The notes under the pieces are model-generated. The model was not told where the DNA came from. It was given only the letters and a program-made list of their open reading frames with translations, and searched no databases. This document shows positions 25,623-34,206 of a stretch of 64,000 nt of DNA, one piece after another. The position numbers were made by a program, and so were the translations under genes. Each line of letters opens with the position of its first letter. The first letter of the stretch is position 1. The DNA is from Romboutsia lituseburensis (lineage in GTDB: Bacteria; Bacillota; Clostridia; Peptostreptococcales; Peptostreptococcaceae), in assembly GCF_024723825.1 (NCBI RefSeq), contig NZ_JANQBQ010000001.1:434001-498000 (forward strand), in the 5' to 3' direction.

Positions 25623-26822
25623 ATGGAAAAATTATATTATAAAGATCAGTACATAAAAGAATTTACTGCAGAAATAGAAGAAATATTAGAGATAGATAAT
25701 AAGTTTCACATACTTCTTGATAAAACAGCATTCTTCCCAGGAGGGGGAGGTCAATTCTGCGATTTAGGTAAAATAGATGTACATGATGTCATAGATACTT
25801 ATGAAAAGGATGGGAAAGTTTATCATATTGTAGAAAAAAAACCTATAAAGATACATAAAGTAAAATGTTTTATAGATTGGTACCGTAGAGAAGATGGTAT
25901 GCACCAGCACTTTGCACAGCATGTACTTTCAGGATGTTTTTACACATTGTTTAAGAAAAATACTGTTGGTTTCCATTTAGGAAAAGAAGTAAGCACGGTA
26001 GACATAGAAACAATTCTTTCATCTGAAGAAATAAAAGAAGCTGAAGAATATGCAAATAAAATCATTGGTGAAAATATCCTTTTAGAAACTCTTACCCCTT
26101 CTAAAAAAGAGTTGAAAAAGATTTGGATAAGGAGAGACTTACCAGACACTGCAGAAGAAATTAGAATTGTAAAAATCGGTGATTTAGATAGTAATGCTTG
26201 TTGTGGTGTTCATCCAAAGTCTACTTTAGATCTTCGAATGATAAAAATAAAGAAATGGGAGAAGAGTAGAGGAGCAACTAGAATAGAATTTTTAGCAGGT
26301 CAGAGAGCGGTTGATTATTCAGCAAAAAGAGATTTATGTTTAAATGATATATGTAAGTATTTACGTTGTGGAGAAGAAGAAGCTATTAAAGGAATAAAAA
26401 ATTTACATGAAAGATTAGAAATTGCCTTAGGAGAGAATAAAAAGTTAGAAGAAGCTGTATCTAATTATGAAATAAAAGAAATGTTAGCAAATAGCGAAAA
26501 GGTCCAAAATTTAAATATAGTTAAAAAAGTTTATGATAATCAAAATTCAAAATATGCACTAAAAGTAGCTAATAAAATAGTAGAGTTTGAAAATTCTATC
26601 GCACTAATAGGAATTAAAAGTGAGGATAGGGTTAATCTTATATTTGCTTGCAATGAAAATCTGTCTAAGATAAATATGAACAATGTATTGAAAGATGCTA
26701 TGACTCTTGTTGATGGTAGAGGAGGAGGAAGTCCGACTCTAGCACAAGGAGGAGGAAAAAATAACGGTAATTTAGAAGTTGCTATAGATTATGCAATAAA
26801 GAAGATAGAAAAATCTATGTAA
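25623..26822 (+). CDS. alanyl-tRNA editing protein AlaX-like (AlaX-II with DHHA1)
   Basis: The 399-residue protein starts at the ATG behind AGGAGGAA. An ORF starting 18 bp earlier overlaps that site. Residues 1-90 form an AlaRS-type editing β-barrel. HQHFAQHVLSG near residue 92 is the HxxxH metal pair, and CCGVHP near 198 supplies Cys and His, together the editing-site zinc ligands. The last 140 residues are a DHHA1 domain with GRGGGSPTLAQGGGKN. Such free-standing proteins deacylate Ser- or Gly-tRNA(Ala). The long form with DHHA1 fits AlaX-II. It is a single gene with a moderate terminator. Confidence 0.9.
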   Translation: MEKLYYKDQYIKEFTAEIEEILEIDNKFHILLDKTAFFPGGGGQFCDLGKIDVHDVIDTYEKDGKVYHIVEKKPIKIHKVKCFIDWYRREDGMHQHFAQHVLSGCFYTLFKKNTVGFHLGKEVSTVDIETILSSEEIKEAEEYANKIIGENILLETLTPSKKELKKIWIRRDLPDTAEEIRIVKIGDLDSNACCGVHPKSTLDLRMIKIKKWEKSRGATRIEFLAGQRAVDYSAKRDLCLNDICKYLRCGEEEAIKGIKNLHERLEIALGENKKLEEAVSNYEIKEMLANSEKVQNLNIVKKVYDNQNSKYALKVANKIVEFENSIALIGIKSEDRVNLIFACNENLSKINMNNVLKDAMTLVDGRGGGSPTLAQGGGKNNGNLEVAIDYAIKKIEKSM

Positions 26823-26840
26823 TAATATGATAATTTGATT

Positions 26841-26874
26841 AAATAGGTAGCAGATAGTATCTTGCTGCCTATTT
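26841..26874 (+). terminator. terminator of the AlaX-like gene
   Basis: AAATAGGTAGCA / TGCTGCCTATTT stem with one wobble pair, short T-rich tail. Confidence 0.65.
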
Positions 26875-26937
26875 AATTATTCAAAATAATAATCTAAATA
26901 GAAATTAACTTATTTAATAGAAACGCTGGAGGAAAAT

Positions 26938-27768
26938 ATGTTTATAGAAACAAATGATAATTTAAAACTATATGTTAAAAAATCTGGAAAAGGCATACCT
27001 TGTATTTTTATACATGGAGGACCAGGAGCATGGAGCAAAGACTTTGAAATTTTCTGTGGAAAACAATTAGAAAAAGATTTTGAAATGATTTATTTAGATC
27101 AAAGAGGATGTGGAAGATCAGAAGGTTATGAAAATACAGATTACTCCATAAATAAAATAGTAGAGGATATTGAATTAATAAGAAAAAAGCTCGATATAAA
27201 AAAGTGGGTATTATTAGCTCATTCTTTTGGAGGAATAATAGCCACTAGCTATGTAAATAAATATCAAGAAAATGTATGTGGATTAATTTTAGCAAATTGC
27301 GCTCTCAATTTTAATCAGAGTCTAGAAAGCCAAATAAATAAAGGCTGTGAACTATTGAATATTACAAGAAAAGAAAATGAAATAAGTTTAAGAGAAGAGT
27401 GGAAACAAATAGCCTACAATTTAGTCAAAGAAGATAAGTATTACATATTACAATATAAAGATTATAATAACTACATTAAAATGAATAGTATAGATGATGA
27501 AATCATAAATATAAACATGTCTAATCAATCATTTAATAATAAAAGTTATTTTTTAGATTATTGTAAGCTTAGTGAAAAAATTAATACTCCGACATTAATA
27601 ATAACAGGTAGTGAAGATTATGCAATAGGAGTAAGACATTTCGAAAATTTTAAATTTCAAGATAAAATAATTAAAACAATTAATGGAAAGCATACTCCAT
27701 ATCTAGAAGATACATCTGAATTTATAAAAGCAATTGAAGAGTATGCATTTTCTATTAGAAATAGATAA
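26938..27768 (+). CDS. alpha/beta hydrolase, proline iminopeptidase-like
   Basis: The 276-residue protein has HGGPGAWSKDF near residue 24, YLDQRGCGRSEG near 52 and the nucleophile elbow AHSFGGIIA near 89. ITGSEDYAIG (acid) and KHTPYLE (His) follow. The HGGPG motif is typical of proline iminopeptidases and related peptidases and hydrolases of the S33 family. The enzyme is probably cytosolic and may cut N-terminal proline from peptides, which would suit peptide fermentation, but this is not proven. TGGAGGAAAATATG is a good start. It is a single gene. Confidence 0.85.
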   Translation: MFIETNDNLKLYVKKSGKGIPCIFIHGGPGAWSKDFEIFCGKQLEKDFEMIYLDQRGCGRSEGYENTDYSINKIVEDIELIRKKLDIKKWVLLAHSFGGIIATSYVNKYQENVCGLILANCALNFNQSLESQINKGCELLNITRKENEISLREEWKQIAYNLVKEDKYYILQYKDYNNYIKMNSIDDEIININMSNQSFNNKSYFLDYCKLSEKINTPTLIITGSEDYAIGVRHFENFKFQDKIIKTINGKHTPYLEDTSEFIKAIEEYAFSIRNR

Positions 27769-27901
27769 AATATAAGTAAAGTTTACATAATGATATTAAA
27801 ATCAACTAGAAAAATATTATTTAGTGGATTTTTCATTTAAAGACTCTAAAATCGATTTTAAGCAAAATAAAACTTTTTGCAACTTATTATATTAAAATAA
27901 A

Positions 27902-27940
27902 AAACAAACCTTTTACAATCTAATGCAAAAGGTTTGTTTT
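27902..27940. terminator. bidirectional terminator after the integrase gene
   Basis: AAACAAACCTTTT / AAAAGGTTTGTTTT stem with flanking A and T runs, just beyond the integrase stop. Confidence 0.8.
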
Positions 27941-27951
27941 CTTACTAATGA

Positions 27952-29067
27952 TTAACCTAATCTAAATAATGATTCCGAAATTTTATCGCTTGCTTCTGAA
28001 TCCATTTCTTTAAGTGCATGAGCATATATATTAAGTGTTGTATTAATATTAGAATGTCCAACTCTTTCTGATATAACTTTTATTGGAACTTTTGAGTTTA
28101 TAAGTAACGTAACATGAGAATGTCTAAGATCATGAAATCTTATATGTTCTAAATTATGTTCTAATAAAAACCTACTAAATTTTTTACTAATTACATCTTG
28201 AGCTATAGGGTGTTCATTCTTATCAAAAAAAAGTAAATTTAATTTATTCTTAGCTTCTCTTTTTAATTTTAATTCAAGTTGTGATTTTTTATGATTTTTT
28301 AACATAATCATAATTTCACTGGGTGCAGAAATAGTTCTTTCAGATGTTTCAGTTTTGGGATTTTTTAAAATAACTTGTCCGTTATCTCTAACTGTAATCT
28401 TATCTATTGTTATAGTGTTTTCGCTAAAGTTTATATTATCCCATGTTAAACCTAATATTTCAGAAATTCTTAGCCCTAGCCCACTAGCTAAGTGAATATA
28501 TAATTCTAGGTGTGTTCCTTTTGAAATCTCCAATAACTTAATTAAATCGTCTCTATTATATATATTATTTTTAAACTTTTTTATCCTAGGTACATCTATA
28601 CAATCAACTACATTTTCTCTTATTATTCTTAATCTATAAGCTTTTTTTAGTGCTAAATTTAATATGTTTATATGTACTTTTATAGTTTGAGGAGTGAGTA
28701 TTCCGACTAAATCATCTACGTAGTCTTGAACATGAACAGGCCTTAACTCATTCAATCTGTAATGACCTAGCATAGGAATTAGGTACTTTTTACAAATGCG
28801 TAAGTAACAATTATAAGTAGTTATAGATAAATTCACCTTATGCTTTTCTAAAAAATCAATCAAAAATTTTTCTAGATTCATTGAATCTGGGGAAGCTAAT
28901 TTATCGTTATAAATGCTATCTCGAAGTTCACTTAGCTTCTTAGAAGCATCTCTTTTTTTCTCAAATGACCCCATATTTTTTTGCTTATTTTTACCGGTAG
29001 TACTATCCTTATATTCTAAATAAACTATGTAATTTTTACTTCTTTTTCTTATAAATGCAAAACTCAT
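27952..29067 (-). CDS. phage-type tyrosine recombinase (integrase)
   Basis: The 371-residue protein has an N-terminal Arm-binding-like region (KRSKNYIVYLEYKDSTTGKNKQKNMGSF), a SAM-like core-binding domain at about 65-160, and a catalytic domain. The latter has R in GLGLRISEILGLTWDN, H and R in FHDLRHSHVTLL, H in VGHSNINTTLNIYAH and the nucleophilic Tyr in that same stretch, so all active-site residues appear present. It is a Tn916/phage-type integrase. No excisionase, replication gene or capsid genes are next to it, and flanking genes are ordinary chromosome. It is therefore the last gene of a decayed element or a lone integrase. Confidence 0.9.
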   Translation of the reverse strand: MSFAFIRKRSKNYIVYLEYKDSTTGKNKQKNMGSFEKKRDASKKLSELRDSIYNDKLASPDSMNLEKFLIDFLEKHKVNLSITTYNCYLRICKKYLIPMLGHYRLNELRPVHVQDYVDDLVGILTPQTIKVHINILNLALKKAYRLRIIRENVVDCIDVPRIKKFKNNIYNRDDLIKLLEISKGTHLELYIHLASGLGLRISEILGLTWDNINFSENTITIDKITVRDNGQVILKNPKTETSERTISAPSEIMIMLKNHKKSQLELKLKREAKNKLNLLFFDKNEHPIAQDVISKKFSRFLLEHNLEHIRFHDLRHSHVTLLINSKVPIKVISERVGHSNINTTLNIYAHALKEMDSEASDKISESLFRLG

Positions 29068-29310
29068 TTTCCCCTCCTTAAAATAACAATTATTAACTAA
29101 TTATAACATAAAAACAAAATAAAAAACATTTTAAATTCTGACATATAACTGACATAATATATAAAAAATAGCATAAAACTGTTGAAATTACTTATTTTAT
29201 GAAAAATGGCATAAAAGTATATATTTTATGTTTAATAAGAACAGTTATTATATTAGTTTCATAAATTGTATTAAAGATACTTATATAATTTTTTGAAAGG
29301 GATATAAAAT

Positions 29311-29901
29311 ATGCACAACTCTAACAATTTTAAAATGAAAACTTTAGAGACTTCAAGGTGCATTTTAAGACCTATTTCTTTAGAAGATGCACCTTACTTA
29401 TTTGATTATTATCAAAACGATATTGTAGTAAAGTACTTACCATTTAAGCCACATAAAACAATATCAGATACGAAAAAATTCATAAAATTATTCTTCTTAA
29501 AAAATTACAAAGAAGGTAAGATAGGTCATTATGCAATAGTTTTAAAAGAAGAAAATATAGTAGTGGGTAATGTAGGATTTAACAATATATCACCATCATC
29601 TAAAGAGGGAGAGATGGGTATTTGTATAAATCCATATTATTGGGGGCATAATCTTTCAACTGAATTAGCTAAAGAAATGATTAGATATGGATTTGAAGAT
29701 TTAGGGTTACAAAAAATTTTTGCAATAACTTTTGAAGATAACAAATATTCTCAAAAACCGTTAGAAATTTTAGGATTCAATTATACAAAAACATTTAATA
29801 AAAAATTATATTCTAAAAACAAATATGTTAAATGTCATAGGTATGAAATGTTAAGAAGTAGTTATATAAAAAATAAACTTAAACTAAATAAAAAGGGATG
29901 A
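29311..29901 (+). CDS. GNAT-family N-acetyltransferase (RimJ/RimL-like)
   Basis: The 196-residue protein has the RimJ-like opening LETSRCILRPISLEDAPYLFDYYQND and the acetyl-CoA fold IGHYAIVLKEENIVVGNVGFN. The later motif is GEMGICINPYYWGHNLSTELAKEMIRYGFEDLGLQKIFAITF. The target may be an antibiotic, a ribosomal protein or a metabolite. The AAGGGA ribosome binding site and ATG are clear. The stop codon is followed six bases later by the LRR gene's likely TTG start, so the two are co-transcribed. The gene lies downstream of the integrase but in opposite orientation. Confidence 0.87.
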   Translation: MHNSNNFKMKTLETSRCILRPISLEDAPYLFDYYQNDIVVKYLPFKPHKTISDTKKFIKLFFLKNYKEGKIGHYAIVLKEENIVVGNVGFNNISPSSKEGEMGICINPYYWGHNLSTELAKEMIRYGFEDLGLQKIFAITFEDNKYSQKPLEILGFNYTKTFNKKLYSKNKYVKCHRYEMLRSSYIKNKLKLNKKG

Positions 29902-29906
29902 TCATC

Positions 29907-30980
29907 TTGTCAATAGATATAAATAATAATTGGATAGATAGCCATTTAAGATTTGTCCTAGCAAATTCGCAAAATAAAGATATTGAAGAAATCACAAAGG
30001 ACTATTTAGTTACACTTAGAGAATTAGATTTATCCGATTGTTCGATAGAAAACTTAGAGGGTATTCAATACGCTACAAATTTAAATAGTTTAAATTTAAG
30101 TAAAAATGAAATAGTAGATGCTACACTTCTTTCTTACTTATCTAGACTTACGAACTTAGAGCTTTCAGAAAACAGAATAGAAGATGTATCTTTTTTAATT
30201 AACTTAAAAAAATTAAAAAGCATTGGATTAGATGGAAACAACATATCCTTTATTGATAATTTGAAAAGTCTAAAAAACTTATCACTAATAAATATTTCAA
30301 ATAATAAAATAAAAGATCTTTCCTTTATAGAAACTATACACTCTAAAAATGTAAAAGTTATAGCTACAGAGCAATGTGTTATTTTACAGCCTATTCATAT
30401 TAAGTACGGGGAAAATTTTTTATTCAAGAGTCCTATTTTTTGGAATAAAGAAACTATAGTTTTATTAGATAACATTCAATTGGATGGAAAATATACTTCT
30501 TTAAAGACAAATAAAAGACCTTCTTTATTATATTCAATATCTAAGATACTAGTTGAAAATATCTCCTCAGATTGCATTCTTAAAGCTGATTTTTATCATG
30601 AAGTGCCTTTTTTAAAGTCTGGAATTTTAAGTGGGATCTTATTACAACCTATAAAAGTAAATTTGCCTAGCCAAAATTTAGGAATTTACCAAAACAGTGA
30701 AGGTGTTATTTATGGGAAACTGCAGGTAAGAAGCTTAAATCAAGAAGAAAAGTATAAGTTTAAAAACAAATTAATTACACTTATAAATAGTGATGGAGAT
30801 AAAGTATCTTGTTTAACTGATTTAAATGGATCATATAAATTCAACAATCTAAAAAATGGAAGATATACAATACTATTTCCTTTCTTAAACACTCATAAAT
30901 ATATAACTCCTTCTTTATATGTATGCAATTTAAAGGAAGGAGAAATTTTAGAAGTGAATGCAGTAACTGAGAAAAAATAA
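29907..30980 (+). CDS. leucine-rich-repeat protein with C-terminal β-sandwich
   Basis: The 357-residue protein has leucine-rich repeats from about residue 35 to 150 (LRELDLSDCSIENLEGIQ, LNSLNLSKNEI, LTNLELSENRIEDVSFL, LSLINISNNKIKDLSF). The tail, with SDGDKVSCLTDLNGSYKFNNLKNGRY, resembles a carboxypeptidase-regulatory/Cna-B β-sandwich. There is no signal peptide, so it is probably cytosolic. Function is unknown. The start is taken as TTG at 29907, nine nt from AAAAGGG. The overlapping ATG at 29898 lies inside the ribosome binding site. The gene runs on from the GNAT gene. Confidence 0.75.
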   Translation: MSIDINNNWIDSHLRFVLANSQNKDIEEITKDYLVTLRELDLSDCSIENLEGIQYATNLNSLNLSKNEIVDATLLSYLSRLTNLELSENRIEDVSFLINLKKLKSIGLDGNNISFIDNLKSLKNLSLINISNNKIKDLSFIETIHSKNVKVIATEQCVILQPIHIKYGENFLFKSPIFWNKETIVLLDNIQLDGKYTSLKTNKRPSLLYSISKILVENISSDCILKADFYHEVPFLKSGILSGILLQPIKVNLPSQNLGIYQNSEGVIYGKLQVRSLNQEEKYKFKNKLITLINSDGDKVSCLTDLNGSYKFNNLKNGRYTILFPFLNTHKYITPSLYVCNLKEGEILEVNAVTEKK

Positions 30981-31002
30981 AAGCGGCTCAAAAGCCGCTT
31001 TT
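30979..31002. terminator. bidirectional terminator between LRR and YitT genes
   Basis: AAAAGCGGCT / AGCCGCTTTT GC-rich stem between convergent genes. Confidence 0.9.
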
Positions 31003-31862
31003 TAATTTTCAAGTTTTTTGAAACCTTCTCCTAAAACTTCATGAACATTACTTACAATTATAAATGCAGATGGATCTGCTGTTTTAACAAGCTTTTTCAA
31101 ATAAACTTCCTGGTTCTTTGATACTACAACTAGAAGAACTTGCTTTTCTTCATTTGTATAACCACCTCTACCATCTAGTACCGTAAGTCCTCTATCTAGC
31201 TCTCTAGTTATGACGCTTTTTATATCGTCAGAATGATTTGATATTATAAAGAATGCTTTTGAATAATCGAACCCTTCCATTATAGCATCAGCTACTTTTA
31301 CAACCACGTACAATGCTATAGCAGAATAAAGTGCTATTTCAATATTTTGACTAGCTATTCCTGAAGATATAACTACAAATGCATCTAAGCAAATCATAAA
31401 TTTTGTAGGCTTTATACCAGGGAATTTTTTACTTAATATTAAAGCGATTAAATCTGTACCTCCTGTAGATGCATCAACCCTAAACATAATGCCAATACCA
31501 ATACCTAATAATATTGCGCCAGATATAGATGACAATAATAAATCATTAGTAGCCCCTAAATCAGCTAGTGGAGAAGTAACATTTACTATTAGTGAAAATA
31601 AAACAGTTCCAACTAAAGTTTTCACTGAATTTTTACTACCTAATATTTTAAATGCAAATATAACTAATGGAATTCCTATTAATAACATTATCGCTGAAAC
31701 CGATATCCCAGTGGCTTTATTTAAAACAACAGATAAACCACTAAGTCCTCCGGGAGCAATAGTATGAGGTTTTAAAAACGTATTTATACCAACTGCCATT
31801 GATATACAACCTATAATCAAACCTAAAAATTCAATTAGACCCGTAACCCTTTCTTTTTTCAT
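31002..31862 (-). CDS. YitT-family membrane protein
   Basis: The 286-residue protein has about five hydrophobic segments in the first 200 residues and a C-terminal ferredoxin-like domain. PHTIAPGGLSGLSVVLNKATGIS near residue 32 and RVDASTGGTDLIALIL near 128 are duplicated half-signatures of the DUF161 membrane domain. The tail LTVLDGRGGYTNEEKQVLLVVVSKNQEVYLKKLV is the DUF2179 domain. The substrate is unknown. AGGAGG precedes the ATG. The gene is convergent with the LRR gene and shares its terminator. Confidence 0.88.
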   Translation of the reverse strand: MKKERVTGLIEFLGLIIGCISMAVGINTFLKPHTIAPGGLSGLSVVLNKATGISVSAIMLLIGIPLVIFAFKILGSKNSVKTLVGTVLFSLIVNVTSPLADLGATNDLLLSSISGAILLGIGIGIMFRVDASTGGTDLIALILSKKFPGIKPTKFMICLDAFVVISSGIASQNIEIALYSAIALYVVVKVADAIMEGFDYSKAFFIISNHSDDIKSVITRELDRGLTVLDGRGGYTNEEKQVLLVVVSKNQEVYLKKLVKTADPSAFIIVSNVHEVLGEGFKKLEN

Positions 31863-32180
31863 TAAAATTCCTCCTAAGATGCCTAGATTATTTACATTAA
31901 TATATTATATCAACAAAATATTGCACAATCAAACATTATTAGATAAATTTCACCTAAATAAACATATTGTTTATTAATATATAATTTGGGTATATTAATA
32001 ATAACAAAAACTAATTTTTACCATATTATGGACAAAAATGTTACTGAAAAGATCATTTTATGTTAAAAAAATTTACTTTTTGGAAAAAAATTATATAAAT
32101 GGTAAAAATCGATTGATTATATACCTAATAAAAGTATATAATATATATGAATTTAAGAAAATTTGAAAGGAAATGATGAT
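31863..32180 (+). other. 318-bp region between yitT-type gene and the selenoprotein gene
   Basis: Nothing is seen but AT-rich sequence, the divergent gene's ribosome binding site and a probable promoter of the selenoprotein gene at its 3' end. Confidence 0.55.
32113..32142 (+). promoter_or_regulatory. putative promoter of the HesB-like selenoprotein gene
   Basis: TTGATT, 18-bp spacer, TATAAT; 38 bp upstream of the ATG. Confidence 0.5.
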
Positions 32181-32501
32181 ATGAAGGTTACTTTACCAGA
32201 AACAGCGGTTAAAACGTTAACAGACATCTTAAAAGATAACCAAGATAGACCTAATAATATAAGAGTTTATTTTGCAGGTGTTGGCTGAGGCGGTCCATCA
32301 TTTGGAATTGCTCTGGATGAGCAAAAGGCTGACGATTTAGAATATGATGTAGAAGGACTACACTTTATAATGAGTAGTGATGATTTTAATAAATATGGAA
32401 ACATAGTTATAGAAGACACTGGCTACGGATTTAGAGTAGCTCCTGAAAACATGCAAGATGAAGGTGGATGTGGCGGAGGATGCTCTGGCTGTGGTCACTA
32501 A
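32181..32501 (+). CDS. HesB/IscA-like selenoprotein (Sec36)
   Basis: The frame is one long coding region of 106 residues interrupted by a single in-frame TGA at 32286-32288. Read as selenocysteine, it gives AGVGUGGPSFGIALDE at residues 32-47. Sec36 occupies the first conserved Cys of IscA/HesB-type Fe-S carriers. The C-terminal GGCGGGCSGCGH supplies the other cysteines. A bacterial SECIS hairpin begins 19 nt after the UGA. AAAGGA lies before the ATG and a strong terminator follows. HesB-like selenoproteins are known from Clostridia; no selA/B/C/D is in this window. Reading the TGA as a stop would leave two short meaningless pieces. Its probable role is Fe-S or electron handling, by family only. 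Confidence 0.9.
32308..32324 (+). promoter_or_regulatory. bacterial SECIS element
   Basis: TTGCTC-TGGAT-GAGCAA hairpin, 19 nt after the UGA. A guanine is the second base of the apical loop, as SelB needs. Confidence 0.8.
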
Positions 32502-32504
32502 AAT

Positions 32505-32548
32505 AAAAAAGAGTATTAGCTTGAAAGCTAATACTCTTTATTTTTTTT
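32505..32548 (+). terminator. terminator of the selenoprotein gene
   Basis: AAGAGTATTAGC / GCTAATACTCTT stem, loop TTGAAA, long T run. Confidence 0.9.
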
Positions 32549-32634
32549 TAGTATTAATGTATTATAAAAGGATAGTGCATTATTATAAAATAAATAAAGC
32601 ATTAATATAGAATATAATTAATAAGGAGCTAGAC

Positions 32635-33273
32635 ATGAGAAGAAGAAAAGTAAAAGGTGCAGATCAAAAACTTTTAAGTTACACAGATTATGTACTTAGA
32701 GATGACATAAATGAGTTAAAAGGTAAATGGAATGAAAAGTTTAAAAATAATAATCCTATATATGTAGAGTTTGGTACAGGTCGTGGAAAATTTATAACAA
32801 CTTTAGCTAAGCAAAACCCAGATGTAAATTATATTGCTTTTGAAATAAAAGAAGAAGTATTAATAAAGGCTGTTGAAAAAGCAGATGAATTAAAGTTAGA
32901 TAATATATTATTTGCTTGGGCAGATGTTAGCAATGTACTTGATTACTTTGAAGAGGGAGAATTATCAAGAATTTATGTTAATTTCTGTGATCCTTGGCCT
33001 AAGAAAAGATGGGCTAAAAGAAGATTAACTCATTCTAACTTCTTAAATAAATATAAGTTATTATTAAATAAAGATGGTGAGGTTCACTTTAAAACAGATA
33101 ATGAAAAATTGTTTGAATTTAGTTTAAATGAAATATCTGGTAATGATTGGACTCTTAAGAACATATCTTTAAACTTGGCTGAAAGTGATTTTGAAAATAT
33201 TACAACAGAATATGAAGATAAATTTATGTCATATGGTATGAAAATTTTTAGATGTGAAGCTAGAAAAAGATAA
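32635..33273 (+). CDS. trmB: tRNA (guanine-N7-)-methyltransferase
   Basis: The 212-residue protein begins RRRKVKGADQKL and has the SAM site YVEFGTGRGKFIT near residue 43. The family-specific NFCDPWPKKRWAKRRLTH near 120 and HFKTDNEKLFEFSLNE near 152 follow. It methylates G46 of tRNA to m7G. AAGGAG precedes the ATG. Length equals that of Bacillus TrmB. It follows the selenoprotein gene after its terminator and is transcribed alone. Confidence 0.96.
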   Translation: MRRRKVKGADQKLLSYTDYVLRDDINELKGKWNEKFKNNNPIYVEFGTGRGKFITTLAKQNPDVNYIAFEIKEEVLIKAVEKADELKLDNILFAWADVSNVLDYFEEGELSRIYVNFCDPWPKKRWAKRRLTHSNFLNKYKLLLNKDGEVHFKTDNEKLFEFSLNEISGNDWTLKNISLNLAESDFENITTEYEDKFMSYGMKIFRCEARKR

Positions 33274-33285
33274 ACATTTATAAGC

Positions 33286-33318
33286 AAAAAGAAAGATTAA
33301 ATATTTAATCTTTCTTTT
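33286..33318. terminator. bidirectional terminator after trmB
   Basis: AAAAAGAAAGATTAAAT with its complement lies between convergent genes. Confidence 0.85.
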
Positions 33319-33327
33319 TTTATGTAT

Positions 33328-33603
33328 TTAAAATATACCATTTTTTTGACTTATAGCATATAATCCAAATATAACTATTAATGAATATATACCGTATAAA
33401 GCAATTTTAATAGTTTCCATTGTAATTCCGAAGAATTCTAAATTGGTACTGTCAGGAAGAACAGCTAATACAGCAGCTATTCCTATAAGTAAAGGATTTA
33501 TAACTATTTGTTTATCAGTTCTTAATACCATAATCTTTCCAATCCATACAACAGAAAGTATTAAAAATAATATCTTTACAATAAATTCTATATTTTCTAA
33601 CAT
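33328..33603 (-). CDS. small membrane protein (91 aa), unknown
   Basis: The 91-residue protein has three hydrophobic segments (about 5-22, 33-50 and 62-84) with short charged loops. I do not recognise it. The start is the ATG 7 nt after AAGGGGAG; a TTG two codons earlier is less well spaced. Convergent with trmB. Probably a single-gene unit. Confidence 0.65.
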   Translation of the reverse strand: MLENIEFIVKILFLILSVVWIGKIMVLRTDKQIVINPLLIGIAAVLAVLPDSTNLEFFGITMETIKIALYGIYSLIVIFGLYAISQKNGIF

Positions 33604-33850
33604 AGTCAAACTCCCCTTAACTCAGTGGATTTATTAGTAGTATTTCCATAATAAGCATGTTTAATCAATTAGTACTAATCATACCTTTATATTTTATGTA
33701 TATTTCTACTAAAAACATACATAAAATAGATTATAATACTTTTTTATATAAAAATAAATATAAAATTGATAATAATCTAGTTAAATGTATATTAAGAATT
33801 ATTAATGATTAAAATATAAAATAGGATATTTGAAAGGAGGAAAATTAAAA

Positions 33851-34054
33851 ATGTGCCTATATAGCTATAATAATAAGTTTCAAACAAATACTATTTTAAA
33901 CGATGAGGAATATGAACTGCTTAGCAAAATATATAAATGTATAGAAGAAAATGACAATGAAAATGCTCAAAAACTAACACAACAGCTAATATCAATTCAA
34001 ACATCTAAAGAAAATATAGAAACACTTCAAGATGCAATGAATTCATTAAAATAG
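33851..34054 (+). CDS. small cytosolic protein (67 aa), unknown
   Basis: The 67-residue protein reads MCLYSYNNKFQTNT and continues into helical segments rich in Glu, Asn and Gln. Not recognised. An excellent AGGAGG precedes this ATG, and the strong terminator after the stop shows a real gene. No membrane segment or metal motif. It lies in front of another unknown gene in the same direction. Confidence 0.65.
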   Translation: MCLYSYNNKFQTNTILNDEEYELLSKIYKCIEENDNENAQKLTQQLISIQTSKENIETLQDAMNSLK

Positions 34055-34104
34055 CCATAAAAGAGGGTTTCAATTTTAAATATGAAACCTTTTTTTATGG
34101 CTAT
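34050..34104 (+). terminator. terminator of the 67-aa protein gene
   Basis: AATAGCCATAAAA pairs with TTTTATGGCTATT, enclosing GGTTTCA/TGAAACC and a T run. Confidence 0.8.
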
Positions 34105-34206
34105 TTATTTAATGTATAAAAGTATTTTTAATTTTCTTCTAGGTTTGTAAATATTTGAGAGTAGACTTGCATATTAATTTTATATATGCATTTAGGGAGT
34201 GATAAT

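Noticed and set aside
31489-31767. Plus-strand ORF inside the yitT-type gene
   Set aside because: Shadow frame of a recognised membrane protein; no ribosome binding site.
32181-32501. HesB-like gene as a nonsense-mutated pseudogene
   Set aside because: The single stop is TGA at a conserved Cys position with a SECIS hairpin, and the rest of the frame is intact; Sec reading fits better.
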